Assembly (NCBI GenBank): GCA_905147135.1
Contig: LR990059.1
Location: 13,601,001-13,665,000 of the forward strand
DNA length: 64,000 nt
DNA from: Blastobasis lacticolella
Lineage: Eukaryota > Arthropoda > Insecta > Lepidoptera > Blastobasidae
Direction of reading: 5' to 3'
Shown: piece by piece, positions 11,505-22,969 of the stretch
How positions within the stretch are numbered: the stretch's first letter is position 1
Layout of the letters: the number at the start of each line of letters is the position of its first letter
The notes under the pieces: generated by a model
The model's database searches: none
What the model saw: only the letters and a program-made list of their open reading frames with translations
Told to the model about the DNA's origin: nothing
Program-made: the position numbers and the translations under genes

Positions 11505-12871
11505 GCTGCCCTCACACCGCGAGATGGTAGGCGGTGCAGCTCTCCCATCATCCAGATTTGAGTTTTGGCAAAGAGATTACCCAAGAGATCGGCTTTCTCC
11601 TTTGCCGTGTGGGCCAATAGGTCATCCGGCTTGCGCAAAGGTGGAAAAGAAGTCCGACAAAAGTTCCCCTCAACAGCTTTGGAGAGAGACCAAAAAGCAC
11701 GACTCCCAGATGGGTAGCTGATTAGTCTCTCCCCAATTCCACCAATAAACTTGAATTTTGCTCCAGCCATTATCCTCTTTGTAGACCTCGATACAGCATT
11801 ATACTTTTTCCTCAAATTGTGGGTGTTAGGGTCCTTATGGGCCCGAGCCATTGTCCAGGCACGAAAAGCATCCTGCTTGAGGCGAGTTGCCTCAGCACTA
11901 GGCCTGTCGTACCACGGCTGGCTCTTGCCGCCGAGGCGGACTACAGAGGATGGGATAAAACATTTCATTCCCTGCAGTACGACATCAGCTACAGCGGCAG
12001 CACAGGTGTTGGTGTCATTTGAGGAAAAGCCAAGCTGTATCCACGGGTACGACGCGAAGAATTCTCGCAATCCATCCCAGTCTGCTGAGCCATAGTGCCA
12101 TACCTTGCGTGACCCACTGGGGCGAGCCCGTTCGGGTATAGCAAGAGGCACCTCAGAACGGACCAGGCAGTGGTCAGATGTCCCAAGAGGAGCATCGACG
12201 GACACCCGATAACCGTCTGGGTGGGAGGTCAGCAGAAGGTCTAACAAAGAAGGATCACGGCCCACAACATCCGGTAAGTAGGTGGGTTCTGATACCAGTT
12301 GCGTGAGACCATTGGCCAGAGCAAATTCGTGGGCGGATCTCCCGGCTGGGTTGGTAGGACGGCTTGACCCTAGCCACTCAGTGTGGTGACTATTAAAGTC
12401 TCCTAAGACTACTAACTCAGCGGAAGGACATCGCTCAAGAACTTTGTCGGTAGCGCATTGAACGTGATCGAAAAACCGATTTGTCTCACCTACGCCGTGA
12501 CGGTTGTTGTGTAGGCATGCGTAGACACGGGAAGAACCTCCCTGTTCCACGCACACCCACAAAACAGATTCGTCACTTTGTTCAATGGCAAGACGCCGAC
12601 AGCAGATATCACCTCTGACGAATAAGCACACACCAGCGCGAGGAAGAAACCTGTGCTCTAACTTGTACCCAGGATAATGGAGATACGAAGTGTCGGCCGG
12701 AGGTGATATCTGCGTTTCAGTCAGGAAGAGTAAGGCGGGCTTCGCCGTCTCAAGGTGGTGATGTACGGCGTTCAGGTTGGAGTGGAGGCCCCTGATGTTG
12801 CAAAAGTCCACTCGAAGTGTGGAAAAGGGTGCCGCTGAAAAAACCATACTCTTTTTTTTACGTTTTGCCAA
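11471..12871 (-). pseudogene. LINE APE-type endonuclease and linker (ORF2 N-terminal part)
   Basis: The 466-codon frame opens with an endonuclease of the exonuclease-endonuclease-phosphatase fold that nicks target DNA for reverse transcription. Visible motifs in order: NIRGLHSNL (Asn of motif 1) near residue 25, FLTETQI (catalytic Glu) near 50, LGDFNSHH (Asp/Asn) near 160, and TSDHCLV (terminal Asp-His) near 235. A linker rich in basic residues follows. The frame is lost near 11573-11576, where one A appears to be missing from a run; the reverse-transcriptase frame takes over from there. The last 30 or so residues are therefore frameshift product. Start chosen at 12871 only because the frame opens there. 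Confidence 0.85.
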
Positions 12872-13130
12872 TATAGTAATTTCGTTTATTCATTTTATCT
12901 ATTTCTTCTCTACATCTTAGTTTATCCTTAACAAATAATTATTTAAGCTCCCAATTCTACCATAATTATCCTATTTGCGTCCTTTCACTGCAAATATATT
13001 TTATTTCCATAGTAAGGGAATAAACAAATGAAGTAAATGTACCTATATGTGAATAATTTAGTTTATTGAAAAATAGAAAAGCTCAAATTGTTATATTATA
13101 CAATAATTTAATCCTAATCTTAATTCTTTT
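12872..13130. other. AT-rich spacer
   Basis: No features seen, apart from a run of T and A next to the LINE 5' boundary. Confidence 0.4.
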
Positions 13131-13548
13131 AATATATATATATATATATATATATAAAATGCTTGTGTGGGTACGTGTGTGATTCCAATCAACACCCCAT
13201 TGGGGTGGTAGACACCCCTTGGGCCCTAGAAGGAAGTAAGGGAGTTTGGGCGCGGTGGGTGGAAGTGGGTGGTTGTGGGAGGCAAAAATGTAATATAAGA
13301 TATGTATCTGTCCTTTTCTAACTCATTAGAACTTCGGGAAAGTTCTGAAAATTTCTAGAATGATCTAGAAAGTACTGAAATTAATAATCTGTCCTTTTCT
13401 AACTCATTAGAACTTCGGGAAAGTTATGAAAATTTCTAGAATGATCTAGAATGTACTGAAATTAATAATATCGGTTATTATCATTCTGGAACGTTCCAGA
13501 AAGTTCGGTGTATATTTTAACCCGTGCAACGCCGGGTTTCGCAGCTAG
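13131..13548 (+). mobile_element. Helitron-like 3' end with a TA microsatellite and an 81-bp tandem repeat
   Basis: The right end reads as a short hairpin (AACCCG at 13519-13524 pairing with CGGGTT at 13533-13538) about six bases before CTAG at 13545-13548, followed by T. A hairpin 10-12 bases ahead of CTAG next to T is the classic Helitron terminus. Inside, a unit starting CTGTCCTTTTCTAACTCATT is repeated twice (13308 and 13389). A (TA)n run at about 13134-13156 lies at the left, and the 5' TC end could not be fixed. No Rep/helicase is present, so it is non-autonomous. Confidence 0.6.
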
Positions 13549-13801
13549 TTTAATATACATTTATACAATTACACACAAAAAATACAAACTACCTTATTTT
13601 TTCCAAGTTCTAATACATTAAGGTTAACTTTAAGATAGCTGTTCATCCAATGACAACTATGTCAATCTCCAATAAAATTCTAAATAGGTAGATACATAAA
13701 AAAATATGATTTCCGTACACCTAGCCGATAACTCCAGGTCCCTATTTATAATAAAATACAAACGTAACTATTGGTAACTAGGAAACGATGGGTCTATTTA
13801 A

Positions 13802-16800
13802 ATATCGCACGCTGAGAACGAAAGTGACGCAACTCAAAATTGTCAATTTTTGGGAATAGATGAAAATGTGTCTGTGGGAATAAGCATTTTCTGTTCATAT
13901 TACAATAACGCTAAAACACGATAATGAAAGTTATGAATTTCATTTGCATTGTATTGTTTGACTTAATAGCTATACATATACTAAATACCTTTTACCAAAT
14001 TATATTATTTTCTTATCTAAAATAGCACTAGAAAAAAAACTTGGAAAAATAGGTCACTTTAGTATTAGAAGTTTTTTTATTTCTACTGACCTTTTTAGGT
14101 TAAAAATAAATGTGTTTTTTTTAAATCAGTCAGTTTCCTTCTTATGGTATTTTCTCAAAAAAGCCGAATAAAATGGTGAAGTAGTATTAAATGTAATTTA
14201 TTAAATTACTTATTAAACAAAATAGGAACCTGTAATCTTCACACTAATCAAAATAAATCAAAATCGTATCAAAAATTTGTAGGAAACCAGACATACCAAA
14301 CCATAATTTTACTGGTTTAGATAAGTAATTCCTAAATAAAACGTAACATAATCAATTATCGCTTATTTCTAGCAATTGTTTCTATAACAATAATAAAGTA
14401 TTTATCAAAATCAACAATTTGCCGTTCTTAGCAATAACTTATCAGTTTAACATAGTAGTTCAGTCTTGTAGTTATAGTTCGGTTGTATTGTTAATCAAAT
14501 AATTTTAATCAAACTCTGCTTAACACACTAACTCAGATAAACCCAACAATGAGTACCTACTGTTTTCACTAGTTGTGGAAAGTCATTCTAAAATTTAACG
14601 AAATAACTAATATCACTTTATATTTCTATAAAACTGGGTACTTAAGTATTTAAACCAAACATAAAAATTTATTATTAGCGCTAACTTAGTTTAATATAGT
14701 AACAGTCTTGTAGTTATAGTTTAGTTTAACATAGTAACAGTCTTGTAGTTATAGTTCAGTTGTAACTTAATCAAATAATTTTAATTAAACTCTGCTTAAT
14801 ACACTAATTCAGACTTTGCTTTTTTAGTATGAGATACCTTTTTAAATTGTTGTATTGTTATATCACTCCCAATAATAGGTTATACCCAATAATATTTTAT
14901 GTTATTATTTTTAAGTTACTTATAAAGTACTGTAAAAAACGGCGTAAATACTAGGTATTAAATTTTTTCTGACTAAATCTTTGAGATCTTTTCTTTTATT
15001 TTCTTTTAATTCAATCGCATGCTCATATAGCTGTTTAATTACAATTTCTTTGAAACCCATAAATTTCTTACGTTTGTTCCGCATGTCAATTTGAGAAAAC
15101 ATCTCATCGGAGTATGATGTTTTATAATAAAAGTGAAACATCTCCGCTTTGTCAAATTTAAGTATTTTAAGATCATTCCACAAGACTGTGTCCTTATGAA
15201 GGTTTTCCTTAAAGTTGTATCCCCACTGCTCTTGAAGAAGTTTGAGATTTAAGAAGAATTCATAATTAACTTCTTTGACTATGAAAGGTTGTCCAGACTT
15301 CCGAGCGCTTTTGATCAAGGTAGAAAATTGAAGAGGTATGTATATAGGCCCTGCTTTTTCGTTCTTTTTAATTTCTTTTTCAATCAAACTGTGCACATTA
15401 TCTGCTTCGTTTTGGGTGTGCCCTTTTATCAGATACTTATGGGTTATACTTTCGATGTTATCAAAATGAGCGACAGCATATGAATATAGGCTAGCAATAA
15501 CTTTATTCTTGTTCTGGCCAGTGCAGTTGTCAGAATAAAATGTTACGTGTAACCTTTTATCTGCGTTTTTTACGCTAAGGGTTCGTAAGTAATCAAAAAT
15601 ACATGAACCTATTTCATTAGCTCCCCTTTGTCCCTGGGTTTCGTCCCAAAAATAACAGTAAACGTCTCCGTAAGACTTTTTATCCTCTTCCCCATTTTTT
15701 AATTCTGTTATTGTGAAATCGAGACAATTTATTTTTGAAGAATAGTAAAAATAACTTGGACTGGGACATAACATGACGGACTGTAAATCATAAATTGCGC
15801 AAATGTGGGTTTCGTCAATGTTTCGACGATCCGTCCGTTTTTCTTGGCGACATAGTTCTTTTTCTTTGAGGTGTTTGTCATAGTTCGGCTTGAGCAGTGT
15901 TTTATTACTTTCGGGAGCCAGTTCGTACGCAACACACGTTTCACACCTGTCTTTTTTCGGCTGAAAAAAACTTATATTGAAATCTTTATTGAAAGTATTC
16001 AAGTATAACCAATAGTCGCAGTGTGGCAGACTTTTTTCTATTTGCTCATTGTTTAAATCAGTCCAGGGGTCCCTTATAGTTTTGCTGTCAGTTATGTACT
16101 CTCTGCTTGTAGTCGCTCTTGAATAATGAGACTCTATCCTCGGTATTGACTCTATGTGTCTCCTGATGCTTTGGAGTAGTTCAGGGTCTACCCTCTTTTT
16201 GTTGTCATGCTTTCCTCTACCTTCAGGCTCTACAATACCATGGCTATTGGTTTTACTTTTAACAGTTCTTAATTGTCAGTCCGTTATGTCCAAAGTGTTT
16301 ATAAAAAACAATTTGCAAACACGGATCTTTTTGCCATTCACTGTAAAATAAAAGGCGTTGTTAGGAAGGCGGGGATTTTGAGCATTTGAGTACCTGTACC
16401 TAGGTTGCACTTCCATCATGCAAGATCTAATAAAAGCACGCTGTAGTTCCAAATTTGACAATCCCCAATAGGCTTTAAACAGATTAGACCTCTCATCCTC
16501 TTTTATGTTATTAAAACATTTAAGTCTACACTTGCTCGTGCATGTTTCTTTCACATGCTTAGCTGGAATTATTATTTTTTATTTGGACAAAAACCTGTAA
16601 CTTTTTCCGGAGTTTCTTGATATTTTTGTTTGGTTCTGTTTCCAGTTACCAGGGTTCCTTTTACGCTTCCTACTTTTTGAGGGTTCAGGTTGACCCGAAG
16701 AATCAGAAGATGAAGAGCTAGTACTGTAAACACGTCTACTTCTTTGATTGGAATTTACAGCTCGGTATGTTGGATCTGAGTCACTTAGATCCACATCACT

Positions 16801-18062
16801 TTCATTCGGGTGTATTGGTGATTGAGCGTATAAACGTTGGTTACCTGTTTGAGGTCTTAAATTGCTGGTACTAGGGCCAGGAGTAGCTGTGTCTTGAGAT
16901 TCATTCGTAACTGAAGTACTTGAAAATGATGAAGTACTGCTACTACTCGAAGATGAAGAACTACTTGAACTGGAACTTCTTGAACGTGGTTGAACAGCAG
17001 ATGTAGTTTCCGAGGTTGTGTCTGTAACTTCTAACTCTGTATTTATTTCTTGACAAGCTCTTTCACGGTCCTGAAATATAAATAATTTAACATTTATCAA
17101 AATATAGGATGTTGCTGTTAATGTAAGACCCATAAATTGCATTATAATTAATTACATACATTCATAGATTTTTTGCTTGGGATTTGTATTATATATTGAC
17201 GTTCTTGACACAGCCTAGGAGGTGTATTTTCGATAATTGAAGGGCTCGATGGTATATTTTCTTTGTCGAGTTCCAAAGCCTCGTTAGGATTCTGCAAACA
17301 ATACAATAGAAAACAATTTTAAACACTTTGACAAGTAAATATAGTACAAACGAAAAAAGAAGCATAAATAAATTGTGTCAAAAATTACCTCATATTGCTG
17401 TTTCTCTTCCACCATTTTAAGAATTAAAGCACTTCTTTTCATTTTTAGCTTTTGGGATAGCCGACTCAGTAGGACACATTAAACACGGAAAAAAGTAATG
17501 AATTGCACTATTAATTAATATGCCTATTAAAAAACAAACTTAAAAATGCTAAACAGACTTTCTTATTAATAGTACAAAATAAATATGAGTGTACTATAAT
17601 TAAACAGACCTGTTTCAAAATGGGTCCATTAATTAGACTAATTTCTTAATAATAAGGTGACCGAATTTATTGTATGTCACCTAAGTTGATAATACATAAA
17701 ATGTGAAAGGGACCTGAACCTAAATCGGTCAGTTTATGATTATAATTTGTAACTACACTAACCACCGGAATTGTCAAACAAACAGACGCAAAGCGTAATC
17801 GGTCACTGCGGTACTAAACTTGTCACGTCCTGCTACGACAACTCGTGGTGCAACACTGATTTCGTCACTTCGATTCGGGCGCGGGGGGAAAGAACGGATG
17901 GATGACAAAGAGACCGAAAGATACCTCTATCCATCTCTTACCATAATTGGGCAGTTTTTTAATATATGTATGATAGAGTATGCTTTTTTGAGTCATTCTG
18001 TATATTTAACTCATTTAACCAAAATTTTGAGATCGGTCACTTTCGTTCTCAGCGTGCGATAT
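13802..18062 (-). mobile_element. Complete 4.26-kb DNA transposon with 27-bp terminal inverted repeats
   Basis: 13802-13828 and 18036-18062 are perfect inverted repeats; the inner 23 bases begin CGCACGCTGAGAACGAAAGT. The outermost four bases on both sides are ATAT, a palindrome, so they can be read either as part of the TIR or as a 4-bp target-site duplication. Next to the TIRs both ends share CTCAAAATT. The transposase (14920-17442, minus) fills the centre. A 4-bp AT-rich TSD with a GQNKN transposase recalls Sola-type elements, but I cannot confirm the superfamily. Confidence 0.82.
14920..17442 (-). pseudogene. Spliced transposase gene of the 4.26-kb transposon, two nonsense codons
   Basis: Three exons on the minus strand, all joined in phase 0: exon 1 17442-17389 (18 codons from ATG), exon 2 17291-17160 (44 codons), exon 3 17070-14920 (716 codons plus stop). 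Donors are GTAATT and GTATGT; acceptors are TTTGCAG and TTTCAG. The protein would have about 778 residues: a Ser-rich low-complexity stretch (about residues 85-115) and a basic tail, a Cys cluster (CTSKCRLKC), a GKHDNKKRVD region, a zinc-like CETCVAYE, then the core with YDLQSVMLCP, SDNCTGQNKN (about 15531) and KGHTQNEADN (about 15400). I infer catalytic acids in YDL, SDN and the D/E after GHT. Only two in-frame stops interrupt it: TAA at 16579-16581 and TGA at 16276-16278, the latter where relatives would have Arg (CGA to TGA). Related to the fragment at 179-1913. Confidence 0.8.
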
Positions 18063-18420
18063 ATTTAAAATGTACAAAATTGTTGAAGACTTTTTCTAAG
18101 TAAAGAAAAAGTAACTACATTCAGAATTCCGAACATTTTAACAATTTAGCTGCTTTTTAAAATGTTGATATTCATTCTGTAATTTTTGCGGGTAAATATA
18201 CTTAGAGATGTAATAGTATTTTTAGGGTTACTAGGAACTTTTAGGAATTAGTATCAAATAATCTAAAAAACCAACATCTACCATCAACCTAAAACGATAT
18301 CACCGAGGTGGCCGTGAAGATTTGAATGTGAATGTTCCTGTAGATCAGGATGGAAGAAGCTGGAGGAGGCATAATTCTAAAATTGGACGGAGACTATAAA
18401 ATAAATTTGAATAAAGACCT

Positions 18421-18538
18421 ATTGAAGAAAAACAACTGTTTTACGATAACGGCCTGAATTTCTCTATTTTTTGCGGATTTGTAGGTTAATTAATTCAGTT
18501 GGGGATTTCAAATCTCAAATTCATTCCATTAATTCTGT
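18421..18538 (+). repeat. 118-bp inverted repeat, left arm
   Basis: Matches the complement of 19876-19993 with a single mismatch. The arms enclose 1.34 kb containing RTE LINE fragments. An ATG-opened frame (from about 18349) runs about 35 codons into the left arm and stops; it is not convincing as a gene. Confidence 0.9.
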
Positions 18539-18859
18539 TCGATTTCCGACCAATTATAAAACCAAAAATTGTATTAGAATACAACCGTGGCTAGAAAATG
18601 TAGTCAGTGAAAATAAAAGTTTGGTTTAGTTGTTGTTCTATTTTTATATAGTAACATACTTCAAAATGATTGCCCGGTAGTCCATTTAATTTTTCACCAT
18701 TTCATAGATTATGCGTGTTACCCCATTTTATGCTTAAAATCACACGTGCAAGAATAAGCAAGCCTATTATTTCTAAAGGGCTCGAGACCCATATGTGATG
18801 CACCCACGTATCATTTATACCTCAGAGTGCCCCATATGTGGGTCACGCACAGGGAACGT

Positions 18860-19635
18860 GTTAATATTGATGACAAGTCCGTCCCAGTCCAGAAGCTTAA
18901 AGATATCCTCAAGTGCAGCGGTGAACAACTTCGGAGAGTCCCTCCTTAAAGTCGGCCAGCATCAGGCCACGGGCGTTTCGACTTCCAACTGCAAATTGCC
19001 CCATTCTCAACTCGACTCTGCTTCGTTTGCCCAGTTTCACGTTGCAATCCCCTGTGACAACGGTGTAATGTGTCTTAGAGGTATGTATGGCTATAGAAAT
19101 ATCCTCATACATAGCCTCTACTTCATTGTCGAAGTGAGTCGAAGACGGTGCAAAGATCTGTATGACCTTTAACAAATCATCATATCAGCCAGAAGACGCC
19201 CACTGCTGGGCATAGGCCTCCCCCAGAGATCTCCTTCAACAAATACCGCTTGGTAATTCTGAGTATAAGGTACGCTACCCTAGACGACACACTCTCGATC
19301 TAGACGATGTTGTTCATGAGGAACCAGACACCACCTAGGGTCTGTTGGTGACCCTCCCGGTAGTAAAGCAGATTTCCGGACTTCAGGATTATCGAGTGTT
19401 CCCTCTTTCTTCGGACTTCAGATAACTTTATGTTGTCCCAATGTAATCTGCTCACCACTTTCTCCAGTTCCACGAGCTTTTCGTCGATCCGCAGTGTCTG
19501 GACATTGTACGTGGCTAGGGCCAAGGATCGTACTTTGTGGCACGATGTAGTGAAGTGAATTTCCCGCCGCTTGATATCCTCGACGAGTAGGTACCTAACT
19601 AACTCGCAGCTCACTTCCAGCAAAGTTGATAACAT
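18860..19635 (-). pseudogene. RTE-type LINE mosaic: endonuclease plus a scrap of reverse transcriptase
   Basis: Minus-strand reading gives the N-terminal endonuclease (LATYNVQTLR about 19510, LSEVRRKRE with the Glu motif) from 19635 down, then VIQIFAPSS and TVVTGDCNVKLGK (from 19170 down). A TAG at about 19300-19302 breaks it. At 18934/18935 the endonuclease jumps directly to 75 bases of reverse transcriptase (18860-18934) nearly identical to 49531-49605, so the intervening portion is deleted. A 60-bp foreign piece (19178-19237) is inserted inside the endonuclease; see its own entry. Confidence 0.78.
19178..19237 (-). mobile_element. 60-bp RTE 3'-end insertion with a 7-bp target duplication
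   Basis: The inserted piece equals the extreme 3' end of the RTE element at 48729 (CATCATATCAGCCAGAAGAC onward). AACAAAT flanks it at 19171-19177 and 19238-19244. Without it the surrounding endonuclease frame is continuous, so an extremely 5'-truncated RTE copy landed in an older RTE copy. Confidence 0.85.
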
Positions 19636-19875
19636 TTTAGTTACGAAATTTTAATATGAGTATAGATAAAATCGTGTATGCAGCTACATATGATTAGATA
19701 TTAAAAAACTCGTCTTAGACTATAGTATTATCATACTCGGCTACGCCTCGTATGATAAACAGACACTAATATATGCGGCCTTTTATATGCTAGTTGCATA
19801 AATTACTATTAAAGTGCCAAATAGGTATGCTAATAAAAAGTATTGGCTCTACTTAGTTTATCATTCTGTTGATTG

Positions 19876-19993
19876 ACAGAATGAATGGAATGAATTTGAG
19901 ATTTGAAATCCCCAACTGAATTAATTAACCTACAAATCCGCAAAAAATAGAGAAATTCAGGCCGTTATCGTAAAACAGTTGTTTTTCTTCAAT
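19876..19993 (-). repeat. 118-bp inverted repeat, right arm
   Basis: Complement of 18421-18538 with one mismatch. No target-site duplication is evident outside the arms. Confidence 0.9.
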
Positions 19994-20679
19994 TGAAAAC
20001 TGTTGGTGATAGGGTGATGCGTGGTGGAAGAAAATACTATAAAACTTTGACTTAGATTTATTTAATGCATTTAGAAATTACAATATTTAACGGTTTTACT
20101 GGTGGTAGTTGTAGGGACGAGCGGTGCGGTGGGATCTGAGGGGATTGAGGAAAGGGGGCAAAGGGTAAGAGCGGCGACTACCGCTTGATACATAGGTAGG
20201 TACAAACAAATATCTACGTCGATAACAACGACCTACATGGCAAAGATAAGTGAAACCTTTGAAAAGGAGAGGGAAATTGAAGACATTGCAAAGAAAGGTT
20301 AGGTTAGGTTTGGTCAAAAGGGACGAAGGTACAAGCTAGACTGATGTGAAATTATGTAAGTTACCTAGCTCTAATGCAAAGAACTTGTAATGTAATGTTT
20401 GTATGATAGGTAACACTCCTAATAATTATTATAGAATTCATACTATGTAATTGTTGTATTGGCCATCTGAGGTGATAGAACAATAGACGGTATCCTAATT
20501 TTTTAATTTTCGACTGTCCCTAATTCCATTAATTTAACTGTTAGGGCATGAATTTTTGAAGGTTTTAAGATTCGAACCATCGAGAAAGACCTCTCTGATC
20601 ATGCCGCCTGATTAGTGAAATTTATTTAAAATTGTGTCATGTCAAAGCCTGATAAAGCTATAAACCAAAACAATACAGT
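19994..20679. other. Non-coding stretch
   Basis: A minus-strand open frame at 20317-20096 (73 codons) contains a basic Pro/Arg-rich tail but nothing recognisable. The rest is AT-rich. Confidence 0.3.
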
Positions 20680-21156
20680 ATTATATTGGTCTATTATAAT
20701 TATTTATAAAAGTCCGGGTATTTTATATTTAACAAATGAAAAAAAACATACATGATTTGCATCTATTGTAATATATTTAAACAACATAAATCAAATTGCA
20801 ATTAAATTACTATAACTAAACTACTAAACTACAGGGTTAAATACAGTAAATACGAACTTAAATACCATAAACCGAATTAAAAATACCTAACATAAATTTG
20901 TCGCTTATGTTATTTTATAAGTAGTATATTTATAGTATATTTACATTTATACTTATGTCGCTTATGTTATTTTATAAGTAGTATAAATATACTATATACT
21001 ATAAATATAATAGACAAATAACGTCGAATATTCTCCGACCAAGTATATGTAAACATACTAACTGAAATATTTTTTAAACCACTGAACTGATTTTAATGAA
21101 ACAAAGCTAAAAAAACATAAAATTGTTATAGTTTTAGTTATCAAGAATAACTAAAA
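20680..21156. repeat. 3' flank of helicase gene A, duplicated at 63045-63383
   Basis: Words such as TTAAATTACTATAACTAAAC and TTTTATATTTAACAAATGAA recur, slightly changed, at about 63045-63190 downstream of copy C. The duplication that made A and C therefore extends at least 450 bp past the stop codon. A duplicated TCGCTTATGTTATTTTATAA word at 20900 and 20957 is a local addition in this copy. Confidence 0.7.
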
Positions 21157-22969
21157 CTAGAATAATTTCACAGACCCGAAGTGGTATTGCTCCCTGATGA
21201 GTTTGAGGGTAGCAATATCCTCACGCTTGACAAAATTAATGGCGACGCCCTCGTCACCCGAGCGAGCCACCCTACGAATGAACTGCTCGGGGCTCAATGG
21301 GAAGTCGTAGCTTACGACGGTGAGGATTTGTTGCGTTTCTAAGCTGCCCATTTTCAAGTCGGTCGTGATGAGTATCTTGCTGCAACACAATAACACCAGA
21401 ATTAATAATCTCATTTAACATGACTTCTTCTTCGAAATATTCAAATTCGCGATAAGCTCAAATGGTTTGAGACATAATGGTACCCAAGCTTAAGCAACAC
21501 AAAAAGAAAATGTAACTGCACTGCTTATTACAAAATAACCTCTGCCGTCTTGCATGGGCAGTAAAATGTGCTGGTACTACGAGTATTTATCTATACAATA
21601 CAACAAATAAAAACAATCTCTAGAAGAAATAAATACCTTTGTCCGGAAGAAAATTTGTTCATGATGACTTTTCGTTCTATGCTTGTCATATTGGCATGCA
21701 AAGAACACACCGAGTACCTAGCAATCTGCAACTTTCTAGAAAGCCACTCCACTTTTTTTCTAGAGTTGCAGAATATAAGTACTTGGGTAAAGTCAAGCAT
21801 CATAGTGAGGTCATTCAGCTTCTTCAATTTCCACTGTTCCGTCTGTATTGCAACAAATACCTGTTTCCTCCCCTCTAGACTCAGTTTGACACTGTAAATA
21901 TAAAATGATATCTTAAGTGATTAAGGGGTACATTCTTCTATTTATCGTGACAATGGAATAGGTCGCAGAATACATTTTGCCAGCATATATTAAAAAGTAC
22001 GAGTATGATAAAAACATAAAGATTCAAACATAGTAGGTATAAATTCACTCACCGTTTGGCTACTACCCTGATTGCGTTTCTTGTTAATATTGATGATACT
22101 TCATCAACCTTGCCGGGTGCAGCCTTAGTCAAGAGAACAGTTTGAGTTCTTAAGGGGATAAATCGGTGAAGAGATGAAATATATTCCATGATATGTCCTT
22201 TGCTGACTATTTGGTCAATACCGTACAACACCAGCACTTTTAGAGAGCCAGTATGAAGTGCCCCTCTGTAAATGATATCTGCAATTGAGAAATTAAACAT
22301 AAGAAACTTAGTCTTTATCTACACTGGTACAATTTAATTAAAAAGTAGGATACGACAACATACCAATTACTCTGTCAGGAGTGCCCGAAACAATATGCTG
22401 TACCGAGTTTAAGCTTTGAATATCATCTTCAAAGCTTAGCCTCCCCAATACATGGCACTGCACTTTTATCATGCCACGGAATGTATGTATGCACTTCTGG
22501 AACCGGTCTGCTAATAGCTGTGTTGGAGACAACACCAGAACATGCGTTTCTAGTAGAGTAGGGTCCACGGTTTGCAGTATGGCGATCGAGACTGCAACTT
22601 TTTTGCCAGATCCAGACGGTGCTTCAACTACTAAGTCTCTTCCTTCCGTTAACGGCACAATTGTCCTCTGCTGGATGGGATACGGTTCATTGTATCCTGA
22701 AAGTGTAGGGTATTATATAATTAGCAAAGTGAAGTGGTACATTATTTTGAGTGTCCTTAAAAATTTAAGAATATTAACAATATACATAAAGTTCAAATTT
22801 ACAAACAGTAGGAAGCTACATCATCTAGTCAAAAATAATGAAAACTATAGTAAAACTCACCATAAATTGATATTCCCCGCAACAACTCATCGCACAGGCC
22901 CATAGACGCAAACGAGTACACAGTGTTAACGTCTTCAGAAACGTTTATATCCAAGATTTTTGACGCCAT
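21157..22969 (-). CDS. eIF4A3-like divergent DEAD-box protein, gene A (5 exons, 381 aa)
   Basis: Exons: 22969-22861, 22696-22364, 22278-22053, 21891-21637, 21379-21157; phases 1,1,2,2; all introns GT-AG; the joined frame is open to TAG. The protein aligns with eIF4A throughout and by eye best with eIF4A3 (FASMGLCDELLRGI, KVQCH, GVAINFVK). eIF4A3 is the RNA-clamping ATPase of the exon junction complex. Here the Q motif is kept (PIQQR, 43-47), but motif I is APSGSGKK (62-69, Thr to Lys), PTRELA is PTQLLA (94-99), TPGR is TPDR (142-145), DEAD is YGID (166-169), SAT is TKA (198-200), ARGID is KMGSL, and HRIGRSGR is RRVARSGD (343-350). ATP hydrolysis is therefore very unlikely. The C-terminus is shorter than usual and lacks the EMPMNVADL tail. 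The frame is intact and conserved with B and C, which argues for a protein under selection. A TATA-type promoter lies just upstream. Confidence 0.9.

Larger units (their letters stand above)
10407..12871 (-). mobile_element. Non-LTR retrotransposon (Jockey/CR1-like), truncated at both ends
   Basis: The minus strand carries an endonuclease (12871-11471) followed by a reverse transcriptase (11504-10407) of the same family as the copy at 51909-53256. Homology starts at the endonuclease, so ORF1 and any 5' UTR are absent. It stops abruptly inside the thumb region near 10450: compared with the other copy about 190 C-terminal residues and the 3' UTR are missing. Loss of the 3' end cannot come from ordinary 5' truncation and points to later deletion or recombination. 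Confidence 0.85.
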
